Positions 1-7,591 of a stretch of 64,000 bases of DNA are shown one piece after another. Made by a program: the position numbers and the translations under genes. Source of the DNA: Bacillus sp. 1780r2a1 (GTDB lineage: Bacteria > Bacillota > Bacilli > Bacillales > Bacillaceae_H); assembly GCA_024134725.1 (NCBI GenBank), contig CP099863.1:2041501-2105500 (forward strand), given 5' to 3'. The notes below the pieces were generated by a model that ran no database searches, had not been told where the DNA came from, and was given only the letters and a program-made list of their open reading frames with translations. Every line of letters begins with the position of its first letter. Within the stretch, counting starts at the first letter, position 1.

Positions 1-249
1 TAAAATAATAAAACCCCACAGTAAGTTTTTACGCAGACCTAGCTTGTCTGAAATAATTCCGAAAAACGGCTGCAAGCAAAGTGCTGAAATGGCCATTGCT
101 GAAAAGATAATCCCTACTTCAGTTGAACTTAATCCCCCAACATTTTGTAGCCAAATTGATAAAAATGGTGTACATGCTGCCCAAATAAAGAAGTAAAGGG
201 CAAAAAACAAGCCAAAAATCCAATAATCCTTGTTTAGTATAGTTTTCAT
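1..249 (-). CDS. LacY-type sugar:H+ symporter, N-terminal part (cut by window edge)
   Basis: The first 83 codons of a membrane transporter read leftward and run off the window. The N-terminus (KDYWIFGLFFALYFFIW, then FLSIWL) resembles the first helix of the oligosaccharide:H+ symporter (LacY) branch of the major facilitator superfamily, and a second hydrophobic segment (residues about 43-62) is followed by FGIISDKLGLRKN, the loop 2-3 motif of that superfamily. The substrate is probably a di- or trisaccharide, but this fragment cannot show which. The chosen ATG lies about 12 bases after AGGGG; an in-frame ATG 12 bases upstream overlaps that Shine-Dalgarno and is less likely. A cre-like site overlaps the promoter upstream, consistent with a sugar gene under carbon catabolite control. 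Confidence 0.75.
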   Translation of the reverse strand, partial: MKTILNKDYWIFGLFFALYFFIWAACTPFLSIWLQNVGGLSSTEVGIIFSAMAISALCLQPFFGIISDKLGLRKNLLWGFIIL

Positions 250-321
250 GCGTAAATCCATCCCCTATTATGTAATATTTACTCATTTTCACTAAATTTT
301 TAGTAAAAAGTTAATACATAT

Positions 322-350
322 AATTTATCAAAGAAAGCGTTATCTTTCAA
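322..350 (-). promoter_or_regulatory. Probable sigma-A promoter with overlapping cre-like site for the LacY-type permease
   Basis: On the minus strand TTGAAA (345-350) is followed 17 bases later by TAAATT (322-327). The spacer and -35 overlap agaaagcgttatct (332-345), which matches the CcpA cre consensus TGWAANCGNTNWCA at 12 of 14 positions (only the outer bases differ). Binding there would block polymerase, fitting glucose repression of a sugar permease. The -10 is weak. Confidence 0.4.
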
Positions 351-394
351 TAGTTTTTAGAAAATTTAAACACATTATTGAGAAGGTTTTCTTT

Positions 395-432
395 TAAAAA
401 AATCCCGCAGACTCATCATAAGTCTGCGGGAT
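395..432 (-). terminator. Rho-independent terminator after the SDR gene
   Basis: Twelve-base perfect stem (atcccgcagact, 402-413, with its complement at 421-432) and a seven-base loop. On the minus strand it is followed by a T-run, so it ends the SDR transcript before the permease gene. Confidence 0.85.
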
Positions 433-459
433 AGTCAATTTATTTACTGAAATTTTACT

Positions 460-1191
460 TCAACGTAAATATCCACCGTTATTAAGATCAAATGTAGCTC
501 CTGTATAATGCTTGGCTTTATCTGATAACAAAAATACTACCGTATCAGCTACGTCACGAGGAAAAACCGGTGTTTTAATTAGCTGGTGTTCCAAATACTC
601 TTGTTTGCGCCACGTTGGAATGCTATCCATCATAGATGTATCCACCATTGTTGGAGCCACAGAATTGACTCGTATATACGGCGAAAAATTCATAGCGCAA
701 CTTTTTGTTAATCCGAGTATAGCAGCTTTAGATAAACCGTATAGAGCATCGGAACTTCCTTCTAATGCTGAAACTGAAGACATATTAACAATTGTGCCAT
801 ACGCTTGTTTTTCGATGAGGTATCTTCCGAAAAGCTGAGAAAAATAAACTGAGCCTTTTACATTAACATCTATTACTTTGTTAATGTCTTCTTCTGAATA
901 TGTAAGTAAATTTTGTGCTAAATAAATTCCAGCGTTATTAACTAGAGCATTAACTCCTGGGAATGTAGCTGTAATTTGTTTAAAGAAGTTTTTCACGCTG
1001 TCATAATCTGCAATATCAACTCTATATGTAGACAATTTATTAGTTGAATATGAAGCCTTTAGTTCATTTAATGAATCTTCGTTGATATCACAAGCGACAA
1101 CACGCGCTCCTTCATTTAAGCATGATGTGACAATTTCTTTCCCTATCCCAGCTCCTGCCCCAGTTACAATCACATGTACTTTTGACAACAT
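460..1191 (-). CDS. Short-chain dehydrogenase/reductase (SDR) family oxidoreductase
   Basis: A 243-residue classical SDR. The Rossmann cofactor motif TGAGAGIG is at about residues 10-17, the NNAG motif at about 86-89, and the active site is a Ser in NMSSVSA with YGLSK supplying Tyr and Lys. An Asp (VVACDIN) after the second strand suggests a preference for NAD(H) over NADP(H). The enzyme should oxidise an alcohol or reduce a carbonyl in the cytosol; the substrate is unknown. The ATG follows AAGGAG at good spacing. It has its own terminator and no obvious operon partner. Confidence 0.85.
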   Translation of the reverse strand: MLSKVHVIVTGAGAGIGKEIVTSCLNEGARVVACDINEDSLNELKASYSTNKLSTYRVDIADYDSVKNFFKQITATFPGVNALVNNAGIYLAQNLLTYSEEDINKVIDVNVKGSVYFSQLFGRYLIEKQAYGTIVNMSSVSALEGSSDALYGLSKAAILGLTKSCAMNFSPYIRVNSVAPTMVDTSMMDSIPTWRKQEYLEHQLIKTPVFPRDVADTVVFLLSDKAKHYTGATFDLNNGGYLR

Positions 1192-1341
1192 TAAGCATCA
1201 CTCCTTTTTGAATTAACTGTTATTCTCAAATTCTACCAGATTATGTTCATTCTTCAACAGCCGTAATAGGGAACATATAGGTGTTGAATGTGAAACTTTC
1301 AAAAGAAACAATTTCGTAGTACCAGTAGAGGTAAACTAATT

Positions 1342-1449
1342 GTGGGTACTTTTTTAAGAATTTCAATCCTTCTGGCATTGCTTGCGCTTTCTTTTGGAGC
1401 AGCAGCTTGGAGAGTTCTTAACATCGTAAAATTAATTAAAAATAAGTAA
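1342..1449 (+). CDS. Small single-pass membrane protein (35 aa), function unknown
   Basis: A GTG-started frame of 35 codons preceded by AGAGG about eight bases upstream. The product has one hydrophobic stretch (ISILLALLALSFGAAAW, about residues 6-22) and a basic tail ending in KLIKNK, the layout of small Bacillus membrane peptides. It is closed directly by a bidirectional hairpin terminator. The ribosome binding site, membrane segment and terminator together support a real gene, but no family is recognised. Confidence 0.5.
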   Translation: MGTFLRISILLALLALSFGAAAWRVLNIVKLIKNK

Positions 1450-1481
1450 AGAGCTCTTCATTTAAGTGAAGAGCTCTTTAC
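1448..1481. terminator. Bidirectional terminator between the small membrane protein and the lipase gene
   Basis: Hairpin built on AAGAGCTCTTCA and its complement separated by a few bases, with T-rich sequence on both sides. It sits between two convergent genes and can serve both. Confidence 0.75.
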
Positions 1482-2228
1482 TTATTGGTAGTTTTTAAAG
1501 AATTTTAATGATTCATCAATGATAATTTGCTGATCGTTATCTAATGTTGCCACGTGGTAGCTATTTTCAAGCGTTATAGCTTTTTTCTCAGCTGAGCTGA
1601 TGTTTTCAGCTATGTATGTGCTGTTTAGCGGTGGAACAACGTGATCTTCTGTGGATACAAAAATAAGGGTTGGGCACGTAATTTTAGGTAAATCATTTTT
1701 AACAAGTCCAAGCAGCTTATATAGCTCTTTAAGTGACGCAACAGGCGTTTTGTCATAGCCGATTTCATCTACGTTTTCTTTTTTTACATCAGAGCCAGCT
1801 GAGTCAAGAAAACGCGTATGAGGGTCCGCTTCGAATGCTTGTGGGTTTAAAGCAGGAATATCAATCGCTGCGTTAATTGGCACAATGCCTTTAATTTCAG
1901 GATAATTTTCTGCCATATAAAGCGTTAATGTCCCTCCCATTGATAAACCAACAACAAAGATGGTGTGGCAGCGCTCTTTTAACCATGAATAGCCTTCTTC
2001 TAGTGATTGAATCCATTCTTGATAAGTTGATGTTTCCATATCTTCGTAGTGCGTGCCGTGTCCTTTTAAACGGGGACCACAAACCGTATAGCCAGCTTTG
2101 TGGTAAGCTTCCCCTAATGGCCTCATACTGTGTGTAGTACCTGTAAAACCGTGCGATACTAAAATACCAATTTCGTTTCCTTCAAAGTAAAATGGCTCTG
2201 CGCCTTCAAGTATTGGATATTTTGTCAT
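1482..2228 (-). CDS. Monoacylglycerol lipase / carboxylesterase (alpha/beta hydrolase)
   Basis: A 248-residue alpha/beta hydrolase that I recognise as very similar to the Bacillus sp. H257 monoacylglycerol lipase (Est30 family). Visible features are the oxyanion HGFTG near residue 26, the nucleophile elbow GLSMGG near residue 95, Asp in EDHVVPP and His in SYHVATLD. It should hydrolyse monoacylglycerols and short esters in the cytosol; no signal peptide is present. A longer reading frame exists, but the ATG at 2228 follows GGGAGG at eight bases and aligns with the family start, so it is preferred. Confidence 0.9.
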   Translation of the reverse strand: MTKYPILEGAEPFYFEGNEIGILVSHGFTGTTHSMRPLGEAYHKAGYTVCGPRLKGHGTHYEDMETSTYQEWIQSLEEGYSWLKERCHTIFVVGLSMGGTLTLYMAENYPEIKGIVPINAAIDIPALNPQAFEADPHTRFLDSAGSDVKKENVDEIGYDKTPVASLKELYKLLGLVKNDLPKITCPTLIFVSTEDHVVPPLNSTYIAENISSAEKKAITLENSYHVATLDNDQQIIIDESLKFFKNYQ

Positions 2229-2320
2229 AAAAATCCCTCCCACTTTCAGTTTACCAAAAACCGTTTGTAAACCGTTACATTTTTGCATTGAAAAAAGGAA
2301 GCATTTCTGCTTCCTTTGCG

Positions 2321-4198
2321 TTATACCATCACTTTACACATATTGTTTGTAAATTCAACCGGATCTTCAAGCGGTAAACCTTCAATAAGAAGGGCTTGAT
2401 TGTAGAGGAGATTTGTGTAAAGCTCTGCTTTTTCTTTATCCTGCTCAAACGCTGTTTTTAAGGCTTGGAACACGCTGTGACTTGGATTGATTTCTAAAAT
2501 CTTGTCCGCTTGTACCTGCTGGTTATTTGGCATTGCTTTTAAGATTTTTTCCATCTCGATTGTTACGTCACCTTCGGTTGATAAGCAAACAGGATGAGTT
2601 TTTAGACGTTTAGATAATCGAACATCTTTCACTTTTGTTGCTAACGTTTCTTTCATATACGTAAGAAGCTCTTTGCTATCAGCTTCTTCTTCTTTTGCGT
2701 TTTCTTTTTCATCTGCCTCAATTCCTAAGTCACCGCTTGAAACAGATTTAAATTCTTTATCTTCGTAAGACATTAGCATCTTAATTGCAAATTCATCTAC
2801 TTCATCCGTGAAATAAAGAATTTCATAGCCTTTATCAAGAACCATCTCTGTTTGTGGCATTTTTGCGATGCGTTCATAGGATTCACCAGACGCGTAGTAG
2901 ATATATTTTTGCTCTTCAGGCATACGATCAATGTATTCTTTAAGAGTTACAAGCTTTTGTTCTTTTGATGAATAGAATAATAGTAAATCTTTTAGCGTAT
3001 CTTTACTTGCCCCAAAGTCACTGTACACGCCGTATTTAAGTTGACGTCCAAATGTGCCGAAAAATGTTTCATACTTTTCACGGTCATCTTTTAACAGTGA
3101 CTTCAACTGACTCGTGATCTTATTTTTAATGTTTTTCGCAATCAGTTTTAGCTGACGGTCATGTTGCAGCATTTCACGTGAGATATTTAATGATAAATCT
3201 TCCGAATCCACAAGTCCTTTCACAAAGCTGTAGTAGTCTGGAAGAAGGTCTGCGCTTTTATTCATAATTAATACGCCGCTTGAATAAAGCTCTAAGCCTT
3301 TTTCGTATTCAGGAGAGTAATAATCAAAAGGCATTGTTTCCGGAATATATAAAATTGCATTATAACGTACCATTCCATCTACGCTAATATGAATGTGTTT
3401 CAGCGGTTTGTCGAAGCCATAGCGCTTTTCTTGATAAAACGCGTCGTAATCCTCATCTTTTAGCTCACTCTTATTTTTACGCCAAATTGGCACCATGCTA
3501 TTAATGACTTGTTCTTCCGTTACCTGTTCAAACTCAGAATCGCTGCCTTCTTTTGGTTTACTCTCAGTAACGTCCATTTTAATTGGGTAGCGAATAAAGT
3601 CTGAATACTTTTTAATAATAGCTTTTAAACGGTATTCTTCTAAGTATTCGTCGTACTGATCTTCTTCCGTATTTTCTTTAATCGTTAAGACGATTTCTGT
3701 ACCAACTTCATCTTTTTCACAAGGCTCAATCGTATAGCCGTCTGCTCCTTCTGAATTCCAGCGGTAAGCTGTATCGCTTCCAAGTGCTTTTGACGTTACA
3801 GTTACTTCATCAGCAACCATAAATGCTGAGTAAAAACCAACGCCAAATTGACCGATAATATCGTGTCCATCTTTTGCTTCATTTTCAGCTTTAAACGCCA
3901 AAGAGCCGCTTTTCGCAATTGTGCCAAGGTTGTTTTCCAACTCTTCCTGCGTCATGCCAATACCTGTATCTTTAATAGTAAGCGTACGTTTTTCTTTATC
4001 TGCCGTTACTTTAATAAAGTAGCGATCTTTTTCAAATGATAGTGATTCATCTGTTAACGCTTTGTAATAGATTTTATCAATCGCATCACTTGCGTTTGAA
4101 ATGAGCTCGCGTAAGAAAATTTCTTTTTGAGAATAAATTGAATGAATCATCATGTCGAGCAGTCGTTTTGATTCAGCTTTAAATTCTTTCTTTGTCAT
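2321..4198 (-). CDS. htpG: Chaperone protein HtpG (Hsp90)
   Basis: A 625-residue bacterial Hsp90, full length. The GHKL ATP-binding motifs are clear: ELISNASDA (31-39, magnesium-binding Asn), DTGIGMT (77-83) and [11 protein letters not shown] (116-126). The middle domain holds the LNISREML region, and the C-terminal dimerisation domain is present. HtpG is an ATP-dependent chaperone that remodels late folding intermediates and stress-damaged proteins. The gene is monocistronic, and its promoter carries a CIRCE operator, so HrcA control is expected; in B. subtilis htpG is known as a CIRCE-independent class III heat-shock gene. Confidence 0.97.
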   Translation of the reverse strand: MTKKEFKAESKRLLDMMIHSIYSQKEIFLRELISNASDAIDKIYYKALTDESLSFEKDRYFIKVTADKEKRTLTIKDTGIGMTQEELENNLGTIAKSGSLAFKAENEAKDGHDIIGQFGVGFYSAFMVADEVTVTSKALGSDTAYRWNSEGADGYTIEPCEKDEVGTEIVLTIKENTEEDQYDEYLEEYRLKAIIKKYSDFIRYPIKMDVTESKPKEGSDSEFEQVTEEQVINSMVPIWRKNKSELKDEDYDAFYQEKRYGFDKPLKHIHISVDGMVRYNAILYIPETMPFDYYSPEYEKGLELYSSGVLIMNKSADLLPDYYSFVKGLVDSEDLSLNISREMLQHDRQLKLIAKNIKNKITSQLKSLLKDDREKYETFFGTFGRQLKYGVYSDFGASKDTLKDLLLFYSSKEQKLVTLKEYIDRMPEEQKYIYYASGESYERIAKMPQTEMVLDKGYEILYFTDEVDEFAIKMLMSYEDKEFKSVSSGDLGIEADEKENAKEEEADSKELLTYMKETLATKVKDVRLSKRLKTHPVCLSTEGDVTIEMEKILKAMPNNQQVQADKILEINPSHSVFQALKTAFEQDKEKAELYTNLLYNQALLIEGLPLEDPVEFTNNMCKVMV

Positions 4199-4229
4199 AA
4201 AAAATCTCCTTCCTGTTGCATGAATATGT

Positions 4230-4266
4230 AGTAATTAGCACTCTTTGTCCTAGAGTGCTAATTACT
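4230..4266 (-). promoter_or_regulatory. CIRCE operator (HrcA binding site) of htpG
   Basis: Perfect TTAGCACTC (4235-4243), nine-base spacer, GAGTGCTAA (4253-4261), the exact CIRCE consensus. The dyad extends to 14 base pairs per arm (4230-4243 and 4253-4266). It lies between the -10 box and the htpG start, in the transcribed leader. Confidence 0.93.
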
Positions 4267-4271
4267 ATTTA

Positions 4272-4299
4272 ATTATCATATTTTTCATAAATATGTCAA
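4272..4299 (-). promoter_or_regulatory. Sigma-A promoter of htpG
   Basis: Minus strand TTGACA (4294-4299), 16-base spacer, GATAAT (4272-4277). The CIRCE dyad starts six bases downstream of the -10, the usual position for HrcA repression. Confidence 0.7.
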
Positions 4300-4345
4300 T
4301 AGATTTGGGGTAAAATAGTTTCTGTGATATTCAAATAATCAAAAA

Positions 4346-4378
4346 GACCTTATCACTTTAGTGATAAGGTCGATTTTT
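4346..4378. terminator. Orphan terminator-like hairpin upstream of htpG
   Basis: Stem gaccttatcact with its complement, flanked by A-run and T-run, so it could work in both directions. No gene I can support ends here. The rest of 4379-4552 shows no convincing coding sequence. Confidence 0.5.
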
Positions 4379-4552
4379 AACTTAAAATAGCTATTCAAGA
4401 AATCTAGTATATGCATATGGAAATTTTTGTATGGGTTAATAACCTTAGACTAACGCACATTTCAAGGTAAAATATGGTGGAATGAGACAAGTTCTATTCT
4501 GCTAGTCTTTTCACTGATTTTGAGATGAAAAATGGTTGGTTAATTGAACAAT

Positions 4553-4586
4553 AAAAAAACAGTACTTAGTTTATGCCTAAGTACTG
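4553..4586 (-). terminator. Terminator of the SigH-like sigma factor gene
   Basis: Stem CAGTACTTAG (4560-4569) with its complement (4577-4586), followed on the minus strand by seven T residues. Confidence 0.85.
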
Positions 4587-4595
4587 CTTTCCCAG

Positions 4596-5243
4596 TTAAA
4601 TTGCTTGCTTAATTTGTAAATTACGCTCGAGCTTTTTCTTCACACGCTGCAGAGCATTATCAATAGATTTTACATGCGTCTGTAGTTCGTTTGAAATCTC
4701 TAAATAAGATTTGCCTTCTAGATGCAGGTTGAGTACATTACGCTCCAATTCGCTTAATAATTCAGAAATTTTCATTTGCATATCAAGTGACTTTTCACGG
4801 TTAATTAGCATCATTTCAGGGTTTGTACGATTTTCCTCTGACAGTAAATCTAAAAGTGTATAGTTTGATTCATCATCCGAAAGCGGCTTGTCCAAGGACA
4901 CGGATGAGTTAAGCGGTCCGTGCTTTTGACGAGTCGCCGTTTTTATAGCTGTTAAGATCTGCCTTGTAATGCAGAGTTCTGCAAAGCTTCGGAATGAACT
5001 CGTTTTATCTTCTTTAAAATCACGAATCGCTTTATATAAGCCAATCATACCTTCTTGAATGAGATCTTCTCGCTCAGCACCGATAAGAAAGTATGGACGT
5101 GCTTTTGCTCGTACAAAATTACGATAGCGATTAATTAAATGGTTGAGCGACTCATCATCGCCTGTGTGTGCTAATTCGACCAGTGTCATATCCTCTAGTA
5201 TTTCGTAGTTTCTCATCATCTTTAACTCAATGTGAATACTCAT
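4596..5243 (-). CDS. SigH-like RNA polymerase sigma factor (SigH paralogue)
   Basis: A 215-residue sigma-70 family protein closely resembling B. subtilis SigH (Spo0H) over its whole length. Region 2 has YRNFVRAKARPYFLIGAE, then EDLIQEGMIGLYKAIRDF and ITAIKTATRQKHGPLN; region 4 has LEGKSYLEISNEL and VKSIDNALQRVKKKLE, the DNA-binding helix-turn-helix. The neighbours (htpG and an AAA ATPase) differ from the conserved secE/rplK context recalled for spo0H, so this is more likely a second SigH-type factor than the canonical gene. The ATG follows a GGGGGG tract six bases upstream. No anti-sigma gene lies next to it. Confidence 0.85.
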   Translation of the reverse strand: MSIHIELKMMRNYEILEDMTLVELAHTGDDESLNHLINRYRNFVRAKARPYFLIGAEREDLIQEGMIGLYKAIRDFKEDKTSSFRSFAELCITRQILTAIKTATRQKHGPLNSSVSLDKPLSDDESNYTLLDLLSEENRTNPEMMLINREKSLDMQMKISELLSELERNVLNLHLEGKSYLEISNELQTHVKSIDNALQRVKKKLERNLQIKQAI

Positions 5244-5581
5244 TTATATCCCCCCGTTGACCTCTATTGAATGTTGATGTAGATTGCTATTCTCTGCTTT
5301 TCTTTCAAGGGTCCATCATGGCAAAGCGACATAAAACGTAGTGTCCGTTTATTAGAATGAATACTGTTTAGTTTGAAAACCCAATGCACACATCAATTAA
5401 CGGTGACGTCAAACTTATTCCCTTGAATGCCTCTCCCTGGATACTAGTATACACACCCTTTTTCGAAAACGTTGTCGAAATGTGAAAGTGTTTACAAAAA
5501 ATTCTAATATTTTTCTCTGAAAATTTCAACTTTTATTAGCAAGCTCTGTCGAATCGCCTTATGTAGCTAAAAAACGACTGC
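5244..5581. other. Regulatory region upstream of the sigma factor gene
   Basis: No gene seen. It holds two adjacent dyads: TTTCGA/TCGAAA arms around a central ACGTT (5461-5480), and tgaaagtgtttaca (5483-5496), a 13 of 14 match to the cre consensus. A minus-strand TATACT (5446-5451) could be a -10 box, though no good -35 is visible at 16-18 bases. The dyads lie just upstream of it, where a regulator would act. Confidence 0.35.
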
Positions 5582-5812
5582 TTATAAATGATTATTTTGA
5601 AGCCATTGAGAAAAGAGGTTCCAAACACCATCAGGGCTTTTGGCATTCCCCAAAAAAATGCCGAACGTTTCATGGATGTATCCTTTTTGCTTCATCGTGT
5701 TCGAGAGTAGATGGACTTCTTGGAAAAACAAATCCATCGTGCCATCCCTTCGCTCCAAAGCAATCCCTTCTAAATACTTAATGTTCTCTTCTTGCCAGTT
5801 ATCCACGTGCAT
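5582..5812 (-). CDS. Small hypothetical protein (76 aa)
   Basis: An acidic, soluble-looking 76-residue frame beginning MHVDNWQEEN and ending in a Trp-rich stretch (GVWNLFSQWLQNN). No family is recognised. The ribosome binding site upstream of the ATG is poor (nearest AGGA is about 20 bases away), an in-frame GTG at codon 3 is an alternative start, and no terminator follows. It lies between the AAA ATPase gene and the sigma factor gene on the same strand. Treat as probable but unproven. Confidence 0.5.
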   Translation of the reverse strand: MHVDNWQEENIKYLEGIALERRDGTMDLFFQEVHLLSNTMKQKGYIHETFGIFLGNAKSPDGVWNLFSQWLQNNHL

Positions 5813-5941
5813 ATGATTACTCGTGTAGTTTTCCTGATCAAAGTAAAAAAAGGTTCATCACTGAGTCTCCTAATCTTTGAAAAAAAACAACTTTACAATT
5901 AAAACGTAAAATTGTTTTTTATGTTTCAAAGAAGTATTAGT

Positions 5942-7216
5942 TTAAAATCCGATATTCGCTTCATCGTTATTCGACCAAGCATTACGCTTGCCTTTTTTAT
6001 TATCTGCCTTTAATTCGTTACAAATGTCGATGATGTTTACATTATCCTCATAATGTTTTTGAAGAGCAATGCTGTTATATAGCTCGTTAAGCTGCGCATA
6101 CGAAAATTCATTTGTAACAGAAACAAGCTCGCTAATTTCCTCCACCTTTAGGAGATCCCTGCTGTTTTTCTTCATAAGATATTGTTCACGAAGCTTGGAT
6201 GTTGGAAGCTTAATCTCATAAGCACGATCAAATCGTCCCGAGCGGTTAATAAGAGCAGGATCAATGCGTTCTGGATAGTTTGTTGTTCCGATTAAGTAAA
6301 TTCCTTCTTTAGATGTTGCACCATCAAGGGTATTTAAAAACACAGAACGAATTCCTTGAGGCATAGAGTCGATATCTTCAATAACGAGTACCATAGGGCT
6401 CATTTTTGCAACCGAAGAAAATACTTCTTGAATCGAATAACTGGACGTATACTCTGTAATTTGCCAATAGGCAACGGGAGCTTCAATGCTCGTTGCAATT
6501 GATTTGACAAGCGTTGTCTTACCGTTCCCAGGCTTTCCGTACAATAAAATCCCACGTTTATATGGAATTTGATATGTATGAAAAAACTCTCCGCCGTTTG
6601 TGAAAAATTCGTCAATAGAACGATAGATTTGATTTTTGAGCTTATCTTCTAAAAAAACGTCGTCTCGTTTAACGAGCGTTGTAATCTTCTCTTTACGGTT
6701 TTCAACACCATCTTCTGTATCGATAAAAATGGTCACGTAATCTTTAATATAGTCTCGCTTACGTTTTAACACATAGTCTAAAAAGGATGATAAACTTTCT
6801 TCGCTTGATGCCAAAATATAGTCATACTGAGTCAATTCGTTCTTTTGAAAAGAAGGCATGCGCACAAGCGCTACGTTATGCTTTTCATAATAATAAAGGT
6901 GATTGTAAAGCGATGGTTTTAAAATCAGTTCCATTTCTTTATCAGTATGATTGGACGAGATAATGCCCATTTCTAAGCAGTCAAAAATGGAAGCGAGTTC
7001 CGTAACGTTTTCAGGATGAAGATCTAGATCTTCTTCAAGTACTTCCCAAATCTCATTAGACGTGTCGCTATCTACATATAGTTGAAAATCGTCACCTGTT
7101 TTTGTTTTTAAATACTCTTTAATCTTTTGTACAGGAAGTGCATAGCTGTAGTATTCAGGTGCTTCATCAATTGTTTTAGTTGAAAATTGAACTAAGGATT
7201 GTTTCGTTTTGATCAT
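5942..7216 (-). CDS. AAA family ATPase, BCS1/FtsH-like ATPase domain
   Basis: A 424-residue protein. Residues 1 to about 185 are an uncharacterised N-terminal domain. Residues about 190-370 form an AAA module with Walker A (GKPGNGKTT, about 228-236), Walker B (VLVIEDID), a sensor 1 Asn (LIGTTNYPE), and arginine-finger region RSGRFDRAYEI, which is the AAA second-region-of-homology signature. No membrane helix or protease motif is seen, so it is a stand-alone cytosolic ATPase remodelling an unknown partner. The ATG follows AAGGAGAC at good spacing. It reads toward the 76-residue protein and sigma factor, which might be functionally linked. Confidence 0.8.
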   Translation of the reverse strand: MIKTKQSLVQFSTKTIDEAPEYYSYALPVQKIKEYLKTKTGDDFQLYVDSDTSNEIWEVLEEDLDLHPENVTELASIFDCLEMGIISSNHTDKEMELILKPSLYNHLYYYEKHNVALVRMPSFQKNELTQYDYILASSEESLSSFLDYVLKRKRDYIKDYVTIFIDTEDGVENRKEKITTLVKRDDVFLEDKLKNQIYRSIDEFFTNGGEFFHTYQIPYKRGILLYGKPGNGKTTLVKSIATSIEAPVAYWQITEYTSSYSIQEVFSSVAKMSPMVLVIEDIDSMPQGIRSVFLNTLDGATSKEGIYLIGTTNYPERIDPALINRSGRFDRAYEIKLPTSKLREQYLMKKNSRDLLKVEEISELVSVTNEFSYAQLNELYNSIALQKHYEDNVNIIDICNELKADNKKGKRNAWSNNDEANIGF

Positions 7217-7342
7217 GTAGTGTCTCCTTCAGGTTTAATATGTCTAATTATACAACATTTTACATGTATTGACTTCTTTTATGTACATAACTTTAGAACA
7301 TGTGAAAGCAATAAAATAATAGAACAAACTATTCGACAGTAA

Positions 7343-7391
7343 AACGAAGAAAAAGAGCATTGATAAGGATTCAATGCTCTTTTTCTTCGTT
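7343..7391. terminator. Strong bidirectional terminator
   Basis: A 21-base perfect stem (7343-7363 with 7371-7391) with a seven-base loop and T-rich flanks. On the minus strand it ends the 46-residue gene, whose stop codon it overlaps. Confidence 0.85.
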
Positions 7392-7530
7392 AATTTTCTT
7401 CTGCTTCATATGCAACAAGTGCTACACGCTTTCCAAGCTTCATTTCAAACTGCTCTTCCATGCGCTTAATAACGCTGTGCATTTCGTCTGTAATGTGAGC
7501 GGGCTCGAAGTGTTGATTTTTAGATTCCAT
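7390..7530 (-). CDS. Small soluble protein (46 aa), function unknown
   Basis: The ATG at 7530 follows a perfect GGAGGTGA eight bases upstream and gives a 46-residue amphipathic, charged protein (MESKNQHFEPAHITDEM to AYEAEEN). An in-frame extension upstream lacks a better ribosome binding site and its internal ATG lies in the Shine-Dalgarno itself, so the short form is preferred. It is terminated directly by a very strong hairpin. No family is recognised. It lies 61 bases downstream of the cyanophycinase gene on the same strand and may share its transcript. Confidence 0.65.
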   Translation of the reverse strand: MESKNQHFEPAHITDEMHSVIKRMEEQFEMKLGKRVALVAYEAEEN

Positions 7531-7591
7531 TTTCTTCGTCACCTCCATAATAGGTAGTGTGTACGAAGAAAGGAAAACCATAACCGTCCTT

